Positions 25,336 to 33,154 of a stretch of 64,000 bases of DNA are shown piece by piece. Position 1 is the first letter of the stretch; every line of letters begins with the position of its first letter. This DNA comes from an uncultured Mollicutes bacterium. GTDB taxonomy: Bacteria > Bacillota_I > Bacilli_A > Acholeplasmatales > Anaeroplasmataceae. The stretch covers positions 15,082-79,081 of the forward strand of contig UQFG01000007.1 in NCBI GenBank assembly GCA_900540175.1, given 5' to 3'. A model generated the notes under the pieces. That model was not told the DNA's origin and did no database searches. It was given only the letters and a program-made list of their open reading frames with translations. A program made the position numbers and the translations under genes.

Positions 25336-25369
25336 AGTATAAAGAAAAGCATTTCCAAAAAATGTTGAA
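25336..25369 (-). promoter_or_regulatory. spoIIGA promoter with Spo0A-box-like element
   Basis: Minus strand TATACT (25341-25336) is preceded 22 bp upstream by TTCAAC. The 7-mer TTCAACA (25369-25363) matches the 0A box complement TTCGACA at 6 of 7 positions. B. subtilis spoIIG also has a 22-bp spacing with 0A boxes near the -35. The expected transcription start coincides with the ATG. Confidence 0.5.
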
Positions 25370-25382
25370 AGAAAGCAGACGA

Positions 25383-25418
25383 TAAAAAAAATCACTGCCA
25401 AAAAATGACAGTGATTTT
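25383..25418 (-). terminator. Rho-independent terminator after pgcA
   Basis: AAAATCACTG stem closing on CAGTGATTTT with a T-rich loop, followed by TTTTTATC on the minus strand. It lies 13 nt past the stop at 25431. Confidence 0.85.
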
Positions 25419-25430
25419 ACTAAAAATCGA

Positions 25431-27119
25431 TTAAGCAATAGACTGAACGATCTGTAATACTTCTTTGGTCAATGCCTGAAGTTTTTCTTCGGCTGCTTGA
25501 GCGGTTTTACCGACAACACCGTAGTAAACCTTCAATTTCGGTTCGGTTCCGGACGGTCTTAAAACAAACCACATGTTATCATTGAGGTAATATTTGATAA
25601 CATTGCTTTTGGGAAGGAGAATCTCAGTTTGTCCGTTTGTTTTAAAATCGGTATGAAGAGACAGTTTGACATCGTCTTTGGCCAAAATGTCGAATTGGTT
25701 CAAACGGATTTCGTTGGTACGGAAATAATTCATAATCCGTTGAATTTTCGCAGCCCCTTCCAATCCCTGCAAGCCGATATTGGTAATTCCTTCCTGATAG
25801 TAGCCGTATTCTTCGTAAATCGCATTCAAAGCATCGACTAGATCCATTCCTTTTTCGCGATAATAGGCTGCTGTTTCGCAAAGCGTCAAAATCGCTTGGA
25901 TGGAATCTTTATCGCGGACACAGTCGGAAACAAGACAGCCGTACGATTCTTCAAAACCGAACACATAGGTACCTTTTCCGTTTTCCATTTCTCTTGCTTT
26001 TTCGCCGATGAATTTAAATCCGGTCAGCGTGATTTCCACTTTCATACCGTATTTTAACGCAATAGCCACCGGCAACGTCGATGAAACGTTGGTCGTGAAA
26101 ACATAGCCGTCTTTCGGAAGCGTCGAAAGTTCCCGGCGTGTTTTTAAAATATAATCCAAAATCAACGCAGCAGTTTGATTGCCGGTAAAAAGACGATACG
26201 TTCCGTCGTGTTTCACGGCAATACCCAAACGGTCGGCATCCGGATCGGTCGCAAGAACGATATCGGCACCAATTTCTTTGGCATACTCGATCGCCTCATC
26301 ATAGGCTTCTTTGTTTTCCGGATTGGATGTTTTCACATTGGAAAAATCCGGATCGTTGGTCATTTGACAGGCAAGCGGATAAACGTCATAGCCGACGCTT
26401 TTTAATACATCGGCGGCAAAAACCTGACCGGTTCCGTGTAAAGGTGTATAAACCAACTTAAAATCTTTTTTCAAGTTCGGACGTAAAATGATTTTCTTGA
26501 CTTCCGCAATATAAGCCGCATCCACTTCTTTGCCGATATATTCGATTCGGTCGTGATTCTTCGAATGATCGATGGTAAAATAATCGTCGATCTGTTCGAT
26601 TTCGCGAATCACTTGATCCGCATCTTTCGGTACCAATTGGCAGCCGCTTTCATCGTAAATTTTATAGCCGTTGTATTCTTTCGGATTATGGCTGGCCGTA
26701 ATCATGATTCCGCCCACACAACCGAAATGACGAACGGCAAAAGACAACTCCGGTGTCGGTCTTAAATCTTCGAATAGATAAACATGAAAGCCCAATGTCG
26801 CCAAAACTTCAGCCGAAATTCGGGCAAACTCTTTCGATTGATGACGGTTGTCATGCGAGATGGCAACCCCTCGTTGATAAGCATTCGGAAAAACGGATAA
26901 ATAACGCCCGAACCCAAGTGTCGCTTTTGAAACGATGTAAATATTCATCCGATTGGTTCCGGCTCCCAAAATACCGCGCAAACCGCCGGTACCGAATTCC
27001 AAATCATTTGTAAACGCTTCTTTTAGAGCCGCATCATCCATTTCTTCCAACTCTTTTTTCAAAGCCGGATCCAAATGAGGATTCTTTTTCCATAATTCCG
27101 CTTTTTCTAAATAATTCAT
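25431..27119 (-). CDS. pgcA: Phosphoglucomutase / phosphomannomutase
   Basis: 562 aa alpha-D-phosphohexomutase interconverting glucose-1-P and glucose-6-P (or the mannose forms). The catalytic phosphoserine loop is GGIMITASHNPKEYNGYKIY near residue 138, the metal loop DPDADRLGIAV near residue 292, the sugar-specificity loop GFEESYGCL near residue 393, and the phosphate loop RPSGTEPKLKVYYG near residue 514. Length is typical of PgcA-type enzymes. It lies between the uronate operon and spoIIGA and has its own terminator. Confidence 0.9.
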   Translation of the reverse strand: MNYLEKAELWKKNPHLDPALKKELEEMDDAALKEAFTNDLEFGTGGLRGILGAGTNRMNIYIVSKATLGFGRYLSVFPNAYQRGVAISHDNRHQSKEFARISAEVLATLGFHVYLFEDLRPTPELSFAVRHFGCVGGIMITASHNPKEYNGYKIYDESGCQLVPKDADQVIREIEQIDDYFTIDHSKNHDRIEYIGKEVDAAYIAEVKKIILRPNLKKDFKLVYTPLHGTGQVFAADVLKSVGYDVYPLACQMTNDPDFSNVKTSNPENKEAYDEAIEYAKEIGADIVLATDPDADRLGIAVKHDGTYRLFTGNQTAALILDYILKTRRELSTLPKDGYVFTTNVSSTLPVAIALKYGMKVEITLTGFKFIGEKAREMENGKGTYVFGFEESYGCLVSDCVRDKDSIQAILTLCETAAYYREKGMDLVDALNAIYEEYGYYQEGITNIGLQGLEGAAKIQRIMNYFRTNEIRLNQFDILAKDDVKLSLHTDFKTNGQTEILLPKSNVIKYYLNDNMWFVLRPSGTEPKLKVYYGVVGKTAQAAEEKLQALTKEVLQIVQSIA

Positions 27120-27159
27120 TTTCTAAACGCTCCTTCACTGTTTTTTGATTCCATTCAAA

Positions 27160-27189
27160 CGGAAAAAAGGCTGTAAAAACAGCCTTTCT
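27160..27189 (-). terminator. Rho-independent terminator after kduD
   Basis: AAAGGCTGT / ACAGCCTTT hairpin with TTTTTTCCG after it on the minus strand, just past the kduD stop; it marks the end of the uronate operon. Confidence 0.85.
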
Positions 27190-27190
27190 T

Positions 27191-27991
27191 TTACTTTGGT
27201 TGTTTACCGATGTAAGCTAAAATACCACCGTCAACATATAAAATATGGCCGTTTACAAAATTCGATGCATCCGATGCCAAGAAAACCGCCGGTCCTTGTA
27301 AATCCGCCGCTTCTCCCCAGCGTGCAGCCGGTGTTTTGGCAATGATGAATTGGTCGAACGGATGACGTGTTCCGTCCGGTTGTACTTCTCTTAACGGAGC
27401 GGTTTGCGGTGTTGCGATATAACCCGGTCCGATACCATTACACTGAATGTTGTATTCGCCGTATTCCGAACAGATGTTTTTCGTCAGCATTTTCAATCCG
27501 CCTTTTGCGGCAGCATACGCCGAAACGGTTTCACGCCCCAATTCGGACATCATCGAACAGATGTTGATGATTTTTCCGTGACCTTTCTTAATCATCGAAG
27601 GAATAACGGCTTTGGCCATAATAAACGGTCCGTTTAAGTCGATGTCGATTACCTGACGGAATTGAGCGGCCGTCATTTCGCACATCGGAATCCGTTTGAT
27701 AATTCCCGCATTGTTAACTAAAATATCCACAACACCGACTTCTTTTTCAATCGTGGCAATCATTTCCTGAACTTGATCTTCATTGGTTACATCGCAAACA
27801 TAACCGTAAGCCTTGATACCGGCTTCTTGGTAAGCAGCCAATCCTTTATCAACCAAATCCTGATTGATGTCATTGAAAACGATCGTCGCACCGGCTTCGG
27901 CAAAACCGGACGCAATCGCAAAACCGATTCCGTAAGAAGCACCCGTTACAAGTGCGATCTTACCGTCTAATCTAAAATCATTCATATTCAT
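27191..27991 (-). CDS. kduD: 2-dehydro-3-deoxy-D-gluconate 5-dehydrogenase KduD
   Basis: 266 aa short-chain dehydrogenase that reduces 2,5-diketo-3-deoxygluconate to KDG. The NAD-binding motif is TGASYGIGFAIASG near residue 17, NNAG follows at residue 91, and the catalytic Tyr-Lys is in SAYAAAKGG near residue 160. It is the last gene of the operon, directly after kduI, which makes its substrate; this context supports KduD rather than a generic SDR. Confidence 0.88.
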   Translation of the reverse strand: MNMNDFRLDGKIALVTGASYGIGFAIASGFAEAGATIVFNDINQDLVDKGLAAYQEAGIKAYGYVCDVTNEDQVQEMIATIEKEVGVVDILVNNAGIIKRIPMCEMTAAQFRQVIDIDLNGPFIMAKAVIPSMIKKGHGKIINICSMMSELGRETVSAYAAAKGGLKMLTKNICSEYGEYNIQCNGIGPGYIATPQTAPLREVQPDGTRHPFDQFIIAKTPAARWGEAADLQGPAVFLASDASNFVNGHILYVDGGILAYIGKQPK

Positions 27992-28009
27992 AGTTTTTGA
28001 TCTCCTTTT

Positions 28010-28846
28010 TTATCTTAAATCTGTCGTTTGAATGTTGTCCATATCGTCGAATTCTTGGTTTTCACCGCACATCGCCCAAATAAAACTGTAATTGGATGTT
28101 CCCACACCGGAATGGATACTCCAACTCGGTGAAATCACCAACTGTTCGTTTTGCATCACGATGTGTCTTGTTTCCTGCGGTTGTCCCATCATATGGAAAA
28201 CGACGTTATCGTTCGGAATATTGAAGTAAAAATACACTTCCATCCGCCGCTCATGCGTATGCGAAGGCATGGTATTCCAACCCGATCCTTCCGAAAGTTC
28301 CGTCATCCCCATCGCAAGTTGGCAACTTTGACATACATCCGGATGGATATATTGATTGATGATACGCTTGTTTAATGTCTTGGCATCGCCGCAAGGACGG
28401 TGATTGGCCTTTTCAAAATCAATATAATACGTCGGATAACTTTTATGGGCCGGACAAGAGGAAATATAAAACTTCGCCGGATTGGATGCATCATCGGATG
28501 CGAAAACAACCTCTTTGGTTCCCATTCCCACATACATTCCGTCTTTGGATTTCACGTGATAAACTTTCCCGTCTAACGTTACGGTTCCGTTGCCGCCGAT
28601 ATTGATGATGCCCAATTCGCGACGCTCCAAAAAATAAGCGGCCCGAAGTTCATCCGATGTTTCAAGGGCAAGCGGATGCGTAAGCGGCATTACCCCGCCG
28701 GAAATAATCCGATCTTGATGAGAATAAACCAATAGAATCTCATCTTCTTCGAATACCTTTTCCATCAGATAATGATTGCGCAATTCTTCGGTCGTATAAT
28801 ACATCGAATCATCCGGATGATTGGCATATCTTACTTGTATTTTCAT
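28010..28846 (-). CDS. kduI: 4-deoxy-L-threo-5-hexosulose-uronate isomerase KduI
   Basis: 278 aa cupin isomerase turning 4-deoxy-5-ketouronate, the product of pectin and glycosaminoglycan lyases, into 2,5-diketo-3-deoxygluconate. The zinc site is visible as MPSHTHERRMEVYFYF near residue 195, with the later SPSWSIHSGVGTSNYSFIWA near residue 240. Length matches E. coli KduI. Start overlaps the preceding gene by 4 nt (ATGA). Confidence 0.93.
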   Translation of the reverse strand: MKIQVRYANHPDDSMYYTTEELRNHYLMEKVFEEDEILLVYSHQDRIISGGVMPLTHPLALETSDELRAAYFLERRELGIINIGGNGTVTLDGKVYHVKSKDGMYVGMGTKEVVFASDDASNPAKFYISSCPAHKSYPTYYIDFEKANHRPCGDAKTLNKRIINQYIHPDVCQSCQLAMGMTELSEGSGWNTMPSHTHERRMEVYFYFNIPNDNVVFHMMGQPQETRHIVMQNEQLVISPSWSIHSGVGTSNYSFIWAMCGENQEFDDMDNIQTTDLR

Positions 28847-29691
28847 ATGTTCTCCTTTTGAATTTTACTTTGAATAAAATCGAAACTTTCTTTCATGTCT
28901 TCCGGTTTCGACCCTTCGAAAATCAAAACCGCATCGGGATTGGTGGCTTGGATTCTTCCTAAAAGGTAATCGTAATCAAACATTCCCTTACCGATGGCCA
29001 CTTGTTTTAATACACCGTTTTCTACCACACAATCTTTCAAATGGAAAATGACGATTTTTCCTTTGAAACATTCCAAACAGTCTTCGAAAATTTCTTTATA
29101 CCGTAGGTAATTATCACTTGATAAGTAGTTGTACAAATCAACTGTAACAAAAACCGTCCCGTTGTCGATCTCATCGACCAAACGCTTTAATAAAGATGGC
29201 TCGTACATGCAGTGCCCGTAAGCCCCTTCCAAAGCGATTTTCGCCCCGACGGTTTTGGCATAAACCGCCAGTTCATTAAAAACGGTTTTAACGCGTTGAT
29301 ACGCTTCTTCCGTCCGGTTCATCGGATGATAGGTCCATTTATCATCGTTATACGAACCGGTTTCCGATCCGACATAACCGGCTTTAAAAGCGGAAGCGTA
29401 TTGCAAATGCTCCTTAAATTTGGCAATATTGGTCAAAACCAAATCCGAATTGGAATGGACCGGATTAAAATAAGCCCCCAACATATAAATCGAAAGGCCT
29501 TGTTCCGAAAAAGCCTGCGAAATGGCTTCGGCTTTTTCCAAAGAAAGCGTTCCGGGAAGTCCCGTTTCGTGTTCAATGGCTTTATTTAAAACCAGTTGAA
29601 CACCGGAAAAACCGACTTCTTTGGCCAACTCTGCCAGTCGTTTTGGATTGCTTTTCCCGAAATCGTGAACTCTTACACCGATTTTCATCAT
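28843..29691 (-). CDS. Sugar phosphate isomerase/epimerase-like TIM-barrel protein
   Basis: 282 aa protein of the AP-endonuclease-2/xylose-isomerase-like barrel family. Visible elements are GVRVHDFGKSNPKRLAELAK at the N-terminus, LGAYFNPVHSN near residue 78, IALEGAYGHCMYEPSLL near residue 150, and HLKDCVVENG followed by AIGKGMFDYDYLL near residues 218-240. The acidic and His residues are those that usually bind the metal. Its place between kdgK and kduI suggests a sugar or uronate isomerisation or epimerisation step, but the substrate is not deducible. Confidence 0.75.
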   Translation of the reverse strand: MMKIGVRVHDFGKSNPKRLAELAKEVGFSGVQLVLNKAIEHETGLPGTLSLEKAEAISQAFSEQGLSIYMLGAYFNPVHSNSDLVLTNIAKFKEHLQYASAFKAGYVGSETGSYNDDKWTYHPMNRTEEAYQRVKTVFNELAVYAKTVGAKIALEGAYGHCMYEPSLLKRLVDEIDNGTVFVTVDLYNYLSSDNYLRYKEIFEDCLECFKGKIVIFHLKDCVVENGVLKQVAIGKGMFDYDYLLGRIQATNPDAVLIFEGSKPEDMKESFDFIQSKIQKENI

Positions 29692-29711
29692 ACCCTCCGT
29701 AGGATCTAAAC

Positions 29712-29748
29712 AAAACAGAAGGGTGCTAAGATAGCACCGTTTCTTTGT
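29712..29748 (-). terminator. Stem-loop after kdgK, weak terminator or processing site
   Basis: GGTGCTA / TAGCACC hairpin (29722-29738) lies between kdgK and the TIM-barrel gene. The T-rich run behind it on the minus strand is broken (CTTCTGTTTTG), so partial termination or mRNA stabilisation inside the operon is likelier than a full stop. Confidence 0.5.
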
Positions 29749-29751
29749 TTT

Positions 29752-30777
29752 TTAGCGTTGAACACGACCGGAAGCATCGCCGCCAGCCAAATTTTCAACT
29801 TCTTTTTTGTCAACCAAGTTGAAATCGCCCGGAATCGTATGTTTCAATGCCGATGCCGCAACAGCAAACTCAAGCGCTTTGCCTTGATCGGAAGGATAGG
29901 TAAGTAACCCATGGATCAAACCGCCGGAGAAAGAATCACCGCCGCCGACACGGTCAATGATCGGATTGATGTCATAGCGTTTGGATTGATAGAATTCTTT
30001 GCCGTTGTAAATCAACGCTTTCCAGCCGTTATGCGTAGCCGAGAACGATTCACGCAACGTCGATACGACGTATTTGAAACCGAATTCTTTAGCCATAGCC
30101 TTAAAGATGCCTTCATATCCGGCCGCATCGGTCTTACCGCCTTCTACATCGGCATCCGGTTTGAATCCCAAACACAATTCGGCATCTTCTTCGTTACCGA
30201 TACATACATCCACGTATTTCATCAATGGACGCATAATGGAAATCGCTTTTTCCGAAGTCCATAATTTTTTACGGAAATTGAGGTCAACCGAAACCGTTAC
30301 TCCGTGACGTTTTGCCGCTTCGCAAGCAAGACGAGTCAATTCAGCCGATTTATCGCTGATAGCCGGTGTGATTCCGGACCAGTGGAACCAATCGGCTCCT
30401 TCCATGATCTGATCGAAATCGAAATCTTCCGGATCGGCTAAAGCAATCGCCGAATTAGCCCGGTCGTAAATAACTTTAGAAGGACGCATGGATGCGCCGG
30501 TTTCCAAATAATAAATACCGACACGGTCTCCGCCGCGTTTGATATAATCGGTATGAACGCCGTATTTTCTTAACGCATTGACAGCGCATTGACCGATTTC
30601 GTGTTCCGGAAGTTTGGTGACAAAATAAGCATCGTGTCCGTAATTCGCACAAGATACCGCCACATTGGCTTCGCCCCCTCCGTAAACAACATCAAATGAG
30701 TCCGATTGGACAAACCGGGAATTACCCGGTGTGGATAATCTCAACATGATTTCCCCTAATGTTACTACTTTTGCCAT
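29752..30777 (-). CDS. kdgK: 2-keto-3-deoxygluconate kinase KdgK (PfkB family)
   Basis: 341 aa ribokinase-fold kinase that phosphorylates KDG to KDPG. Visible are TLGEIMLRLSTPGNSRF at the N-terminus, YGGGEANVAVSCANYG near residue 34, and the catalytic/anion-hole motif RVGGGDSFSGGLIHGL near residue 280. The longer frame to 30798 includes the ribosome-binding site AAGGAG of this gene, so the ATG at 30775-30777 is chosen. A second kinase of the same type is encoded at 31266-32297. Confidence 0.88.
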   Translation of the reverse strand: MAKVVTLGEIMLRLSTPGNSRFVQSDSFDVVYGGGEANVAVSCANYGHDAYFVTKLPEHEIGQCAVNALRKYGVHTDYIKRGGDRVGIYYLETGASMRPSKVIYDRANSAIALADPEDFDFDQIMEGADWFHWSGITPAISDKSAELTRLACEAAKRHGVTVSVDLNFRKKLWTSEKAISIMRPLMKYVDVCIGNEEDAELCLGFKPDADVEGGKTDAAGYEGIFKAMAKEFGFKYVVSTLRESFSATHNGWKALIYNGKEFYQSKRYDINPIIDRVGGGDSFSGGLIHGLLTYPSDQGKALEFAVAASALKHTIPGDFNLVDKKEVENLAGGDASGRVQR

Positions 30778-30781
30778 ACTT

Positions 30782-31252
30782 TTAATTTTCTCCTTCATCT
30801 ATTCTAATTTTAATAACTGCTTTTTCCACCAAATGATCATCGACCTTCGCTTTGGCCAAATGAACATCTTCCGGATAAACAAGCGCAAAACCTTCTTCCA
30901 AAACGAAATAAACCGTATCGTTTGTTGCCGCATATTTCGTAACGTCTTTTTCTTGGTTGTACGGTGTCGTCACCACCAAAGACGGATTGGAAAGATCCGT
31001 ATAACCGAACGATTCTTTGCCCTTTAATACAATCTGCAAATCCAAATAATGTTCGTGGTTTTCGAAAAAACATTCTTCCAAAGGACGGGCAACATACGTA
31101 TCGCGGTTGACATAAACCGCATTGCCGTCAATTGATGTTTTTCCTTTCGGCAAGGCCAATAAATCATGTGTCAAAACATAATCAATGGCCGTATCAATAT
31201 TTTTACTGAGACCTTTATAACGTTTGATATCTTTTAATTTTCCGACAATCAT
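30782..31252 (-). CDS. YhcH/YjgK/YiaL-family protein (DUF386)
   Basis: 156 aa cupin-like protein. It has the family motifs NHEHYLDLQIVLKGKESFGY near residue 66 and YPEDVHLAK near residue 126, whose His/Asp residues bind metal. Family members occur in sialic acid, alginate and uronate operons; E. coli NanQ is a sialic acid anomerase, so an anomerase or mutarotase role on a uronate intermediate is a reasonable inference. It sits between the two KdgK genes. Confidence 0.78.
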   Translation of the reverse strand: MIVGKLKDIKRYKGLSKNIDTAIDYVLTHDLLALPKGKTSIDGNAVYVNRDTYVARPLEECFFENHEHYLDLQIVLKGKESFGYTDLSNPSLVVTTPYNQEKDVTKYAATNDTVYFVLEEGFALVYPEDVHLAKAKVDDHLVEKAVIKIRIDEGEN

Positions 31253-31265
31253 TGTTTTACTCCTT

Positions 31266-32297
31266 CTATCTTACCACTTCGGCTGTACCGTTTGCGGCCA
31301 TAAACGTCTCGATATCTTCACAAGAAAGAACCGAGGCATCCCCGTAAACCGTGTGTTTTAAAACAGAGGTATTTAATCCGTAACGAACGGCATAAGCCGG
31401 ATTGGAAAAATCTTTCAACAAACCGTGGATGACACCGGAAGCAAAAGCATCGCCGCCGCCGATTCGATCATAAATATTGAAACGGATCGGTTCGGTCAAT
31501 TCCATCGACAGTTCGTTTTTATTCAAACTGAAATAATATCCAGCCAATGAATTTTCCGTAGCCGAATAAACAACTCGATCGGTTCCGAAAATATACTTCA
31601 ACTGGTATTTTTCAATCATCTTCGGGAAGACATTACGGCGTTTTTCCGATAAAGTTCCGTCTTTGAATTCCTCATCCAAAGGAATTTCCAAGATCGTATT
31701 GGCATCCCAAAAAGACGCGAATACAATATCGACGTAATCCATGATTTTCTTGTAAATCGGCCGTGCTTCTTCAACCGTCCAAAGTTTGGTTCGGTAGTTG
31801 AAATCAAAACTGATCGGCACATGGTATTTTTTGGCTTCCCTTACCGCTCGAAAAGCAACCTTGCGAACTCTTTCTCCAAGCGCAAGCGTAATTCCACTTA
31901 AATGAAACCAAGTCGCTCCTTCAAAGATTTCCTGCCAATTGAATTCATCTTCTTGGATTCTGGTAATAGCCGAGTGTTTTCGGTTGTAAATGACTTTCGA
32001 CGGTCTTCCGCCGAAGCCGGTTTCAAGAAAATAAATACCGATGGTCGAGGAACCGCGTACGACGTATTTGGTGTTTACTCCATGAGAACGCAAATGCGTG
32101 ACCGCCCCGTCCCCCAACTGATTGGGCGGCAGTTTGGATATAAAATACGTATTATGACCCATATGCGAAAGAGCAACCGCCACATTGGCCTCTCCCCCGC
32201 CGTAATTGACCATAAAAGAATGCGTTTGATTAATGGTTGAATAATCCGGTGTGGAAAGCCTGAGCATGATCTCACCGAGTGTTATTATTTTCTCCAT
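31266..32297 (-). CDS. Second KdgK-like PfkB-family sugar kinase
   Basis: 343 aa. It is clearly paralogous to the kinase at 29752-30777 (TLGEIMLRLSTPDYSTI, YGGGEANVAVALSHMG, RIGGGDAFASGVIHGLL). The substrate-facing middle part differs (WDANTILEIPLDEEF versus NEEDAELCLGFKPDADV), which suggests a related but distinct sugar-acid substrate. It follows the aldolase gene by about 20 nt with an AAGGAG site. Confidence 0.78.
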   Translation of the reverse strand: MEKIITLGEIMLRLSTPDYSTINQTHSFMVNYGGGEANVAVALSHMGHNTYFISKLPPNQLGDGAVTHLRSHGVNTKYVVRGSSTIGIYFLETGFGGRPSKVIYNRKHSAITRIQEDEFNWQEIFEGATWFHLSGITLALGERVRKVAFRAVREAKKYHVPISFDFNYRTKLWTVEEARPIYKKIMDYVDIVFASFWDANTILEIPLDEEFKDGTLSEKRRNVFPKMIEKYQLKYIFGTDRVVYSATENSLAGYYFSLNKNELSMELTEPIRFNIYDRIGGGDAFASGVIHGLLKDFSNPAYAVRYGLNTSVLKHTVYGDASVLSCEDIETFMAANGTAEVVR

Positions 32298-32318
32298 AAA
32301 TTCTCCTTAAAATGGATA

Positions 32319-32972
32319 TTATTTTGAGGCTCTTGCGTCTTTTACTGCCTGAACAAATTGTTTAGCCAGTTCCGTAACACCGGCATAATCGCCTTTTTTA
32401 GCTGGACCCGTTAAATCCGAACCGGTTCCGACCGCAACAACGCCGGCTTTGATCCAATCGGCAACGTTCGATAAAGAAACACCACCCGTAGGCATGATAT
32501 TTACTTGCGGAAGCGGACCCTTAACGGCTTTGACATAAGAAGGTCCTGGAAGCGAACCGGGGAACAATTTAATAATATCGCATCCGGCTTCCATCGCATG
32601 AACCATTTCCGTAATCGTCATACAACCCGGCATATAAGGTACTTGATAACGGTTGCACAATCTTGCCGTCTCTGCGTCAAATCCCGGAGAAACAATGTAT
32701 TCCGCACCCGCTAAAATAGCCGCACGAGCCGTTTCAGCATCCAATACCGTACCGGCACCGACGATGAGTTTATCGGCAGGGAAAGTCGCTTTTAACGATT
32801 TGATTACGTCTGCACAACCCGGTACCGTAAACGTCATTTCAATGGCCGGAACACCGCCTTCAATGCAGGCTTCGGCAATCTTAGTGGCCTTTTCTTCGTT
32901 TTCTGCCCGAACAACAGCCACAACACCGACTGCGGCAATGCGGTTTAAAACATCAAACTTTTTCATTCTCAC
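32319..32972 (-). CDS. kdgA: KDPG (2-dehydro-3-deoxyphosphogluconate) aldolase
   Basis: 217 aa class I aldolase splitting KDPG to pyruvate and glyceraldehyde-3-phosphate. It has the conserved VVRAENEEKATKIAEACIEG, the Glu of AIEMTFTVPG near residue 40, GAGTVLDAETARAAILAGAE, the Schiff-base lysine in DIIKLFPGSLPGPSYV near residue 133, and MPTGGVSLSNV near residue 160. It starts with GTG at 32970-32972 behind AAAGAGG; the ATG two codons later is less well spaced. First gene of the operon. Confidence 0.9.
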   Translation of the reverse strand: MRMKKFDVLNRIAAVGVVAVVRAENEEKATKIAEACIEGGVPAIEMTFTVPGCADVIKSLKATFPADKLIVGAGTVLDAETARAAILAGAEYIVSPGFDAETARLCNRYQVPYMPGCMTITEMVHAMEAGCDIIKLFPGSLPGPSYVKAVKGPLPQVNIMPTGGVSLSNVADWIKAGVVAVGTGSDLTGPAKKGDYAGVTELAKQFVQAVKDARASK

Positions 32973-33006
32973 TTAATACCTCTTTCTTTTTCCATATTTT
33001 TCTAAA

Positions 33007-33017
33007 TGAAATGTTCA
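33007..33017. promoter_or_regulatory. Candidate operator of the uronate operon
   Basis: The palindrome TGAAATGTTCA (TGAA-ATG-TTCA) overlaps the predicted transcription start, a usual place for a repressor site. No regulator gene is in the operon, so the protein that binds is unknown. Confidence 0.4.
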
Positions 33018-33022
33018 TAGTT

Positions 33023-33051
33023 ATTATAAAATGAAACGGCGCTTTTGTCAA
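33023..33051 (-). promoter_or_regulatory. Consensus promoter of the kdgA-kduD operon
   Basis: Minus strand TTGACA (33051-33046), 17-bp spacer, TATAAT (33028-33023). Both hexamers are perfect, so the operon would be strongly expressed unless repressed. Confidence 0.85.
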
Positions 33052-33111
33052 CGAAAGCCTTTACATAAATCCGCAAGAAAACCGTAAAAATAAACCAAAA
33101 TCAAAAAAACA

Positions 33112-33152
33112 ACAAAAAGCGCCAACCGTTTCGCAAACGGTTGACGCCTTTT
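33112..33152 (-). terminator. Rho-independent terminator after secA
   Basis: A long stem around GCGTCAACCGTTT / AAACGGTTGGCGC with a 3-nt loop, followed on the minus strand by TTTTTGTTG, right after the secA stop. Confidence 0.9.
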
Positions 33153-33154
33153 CT

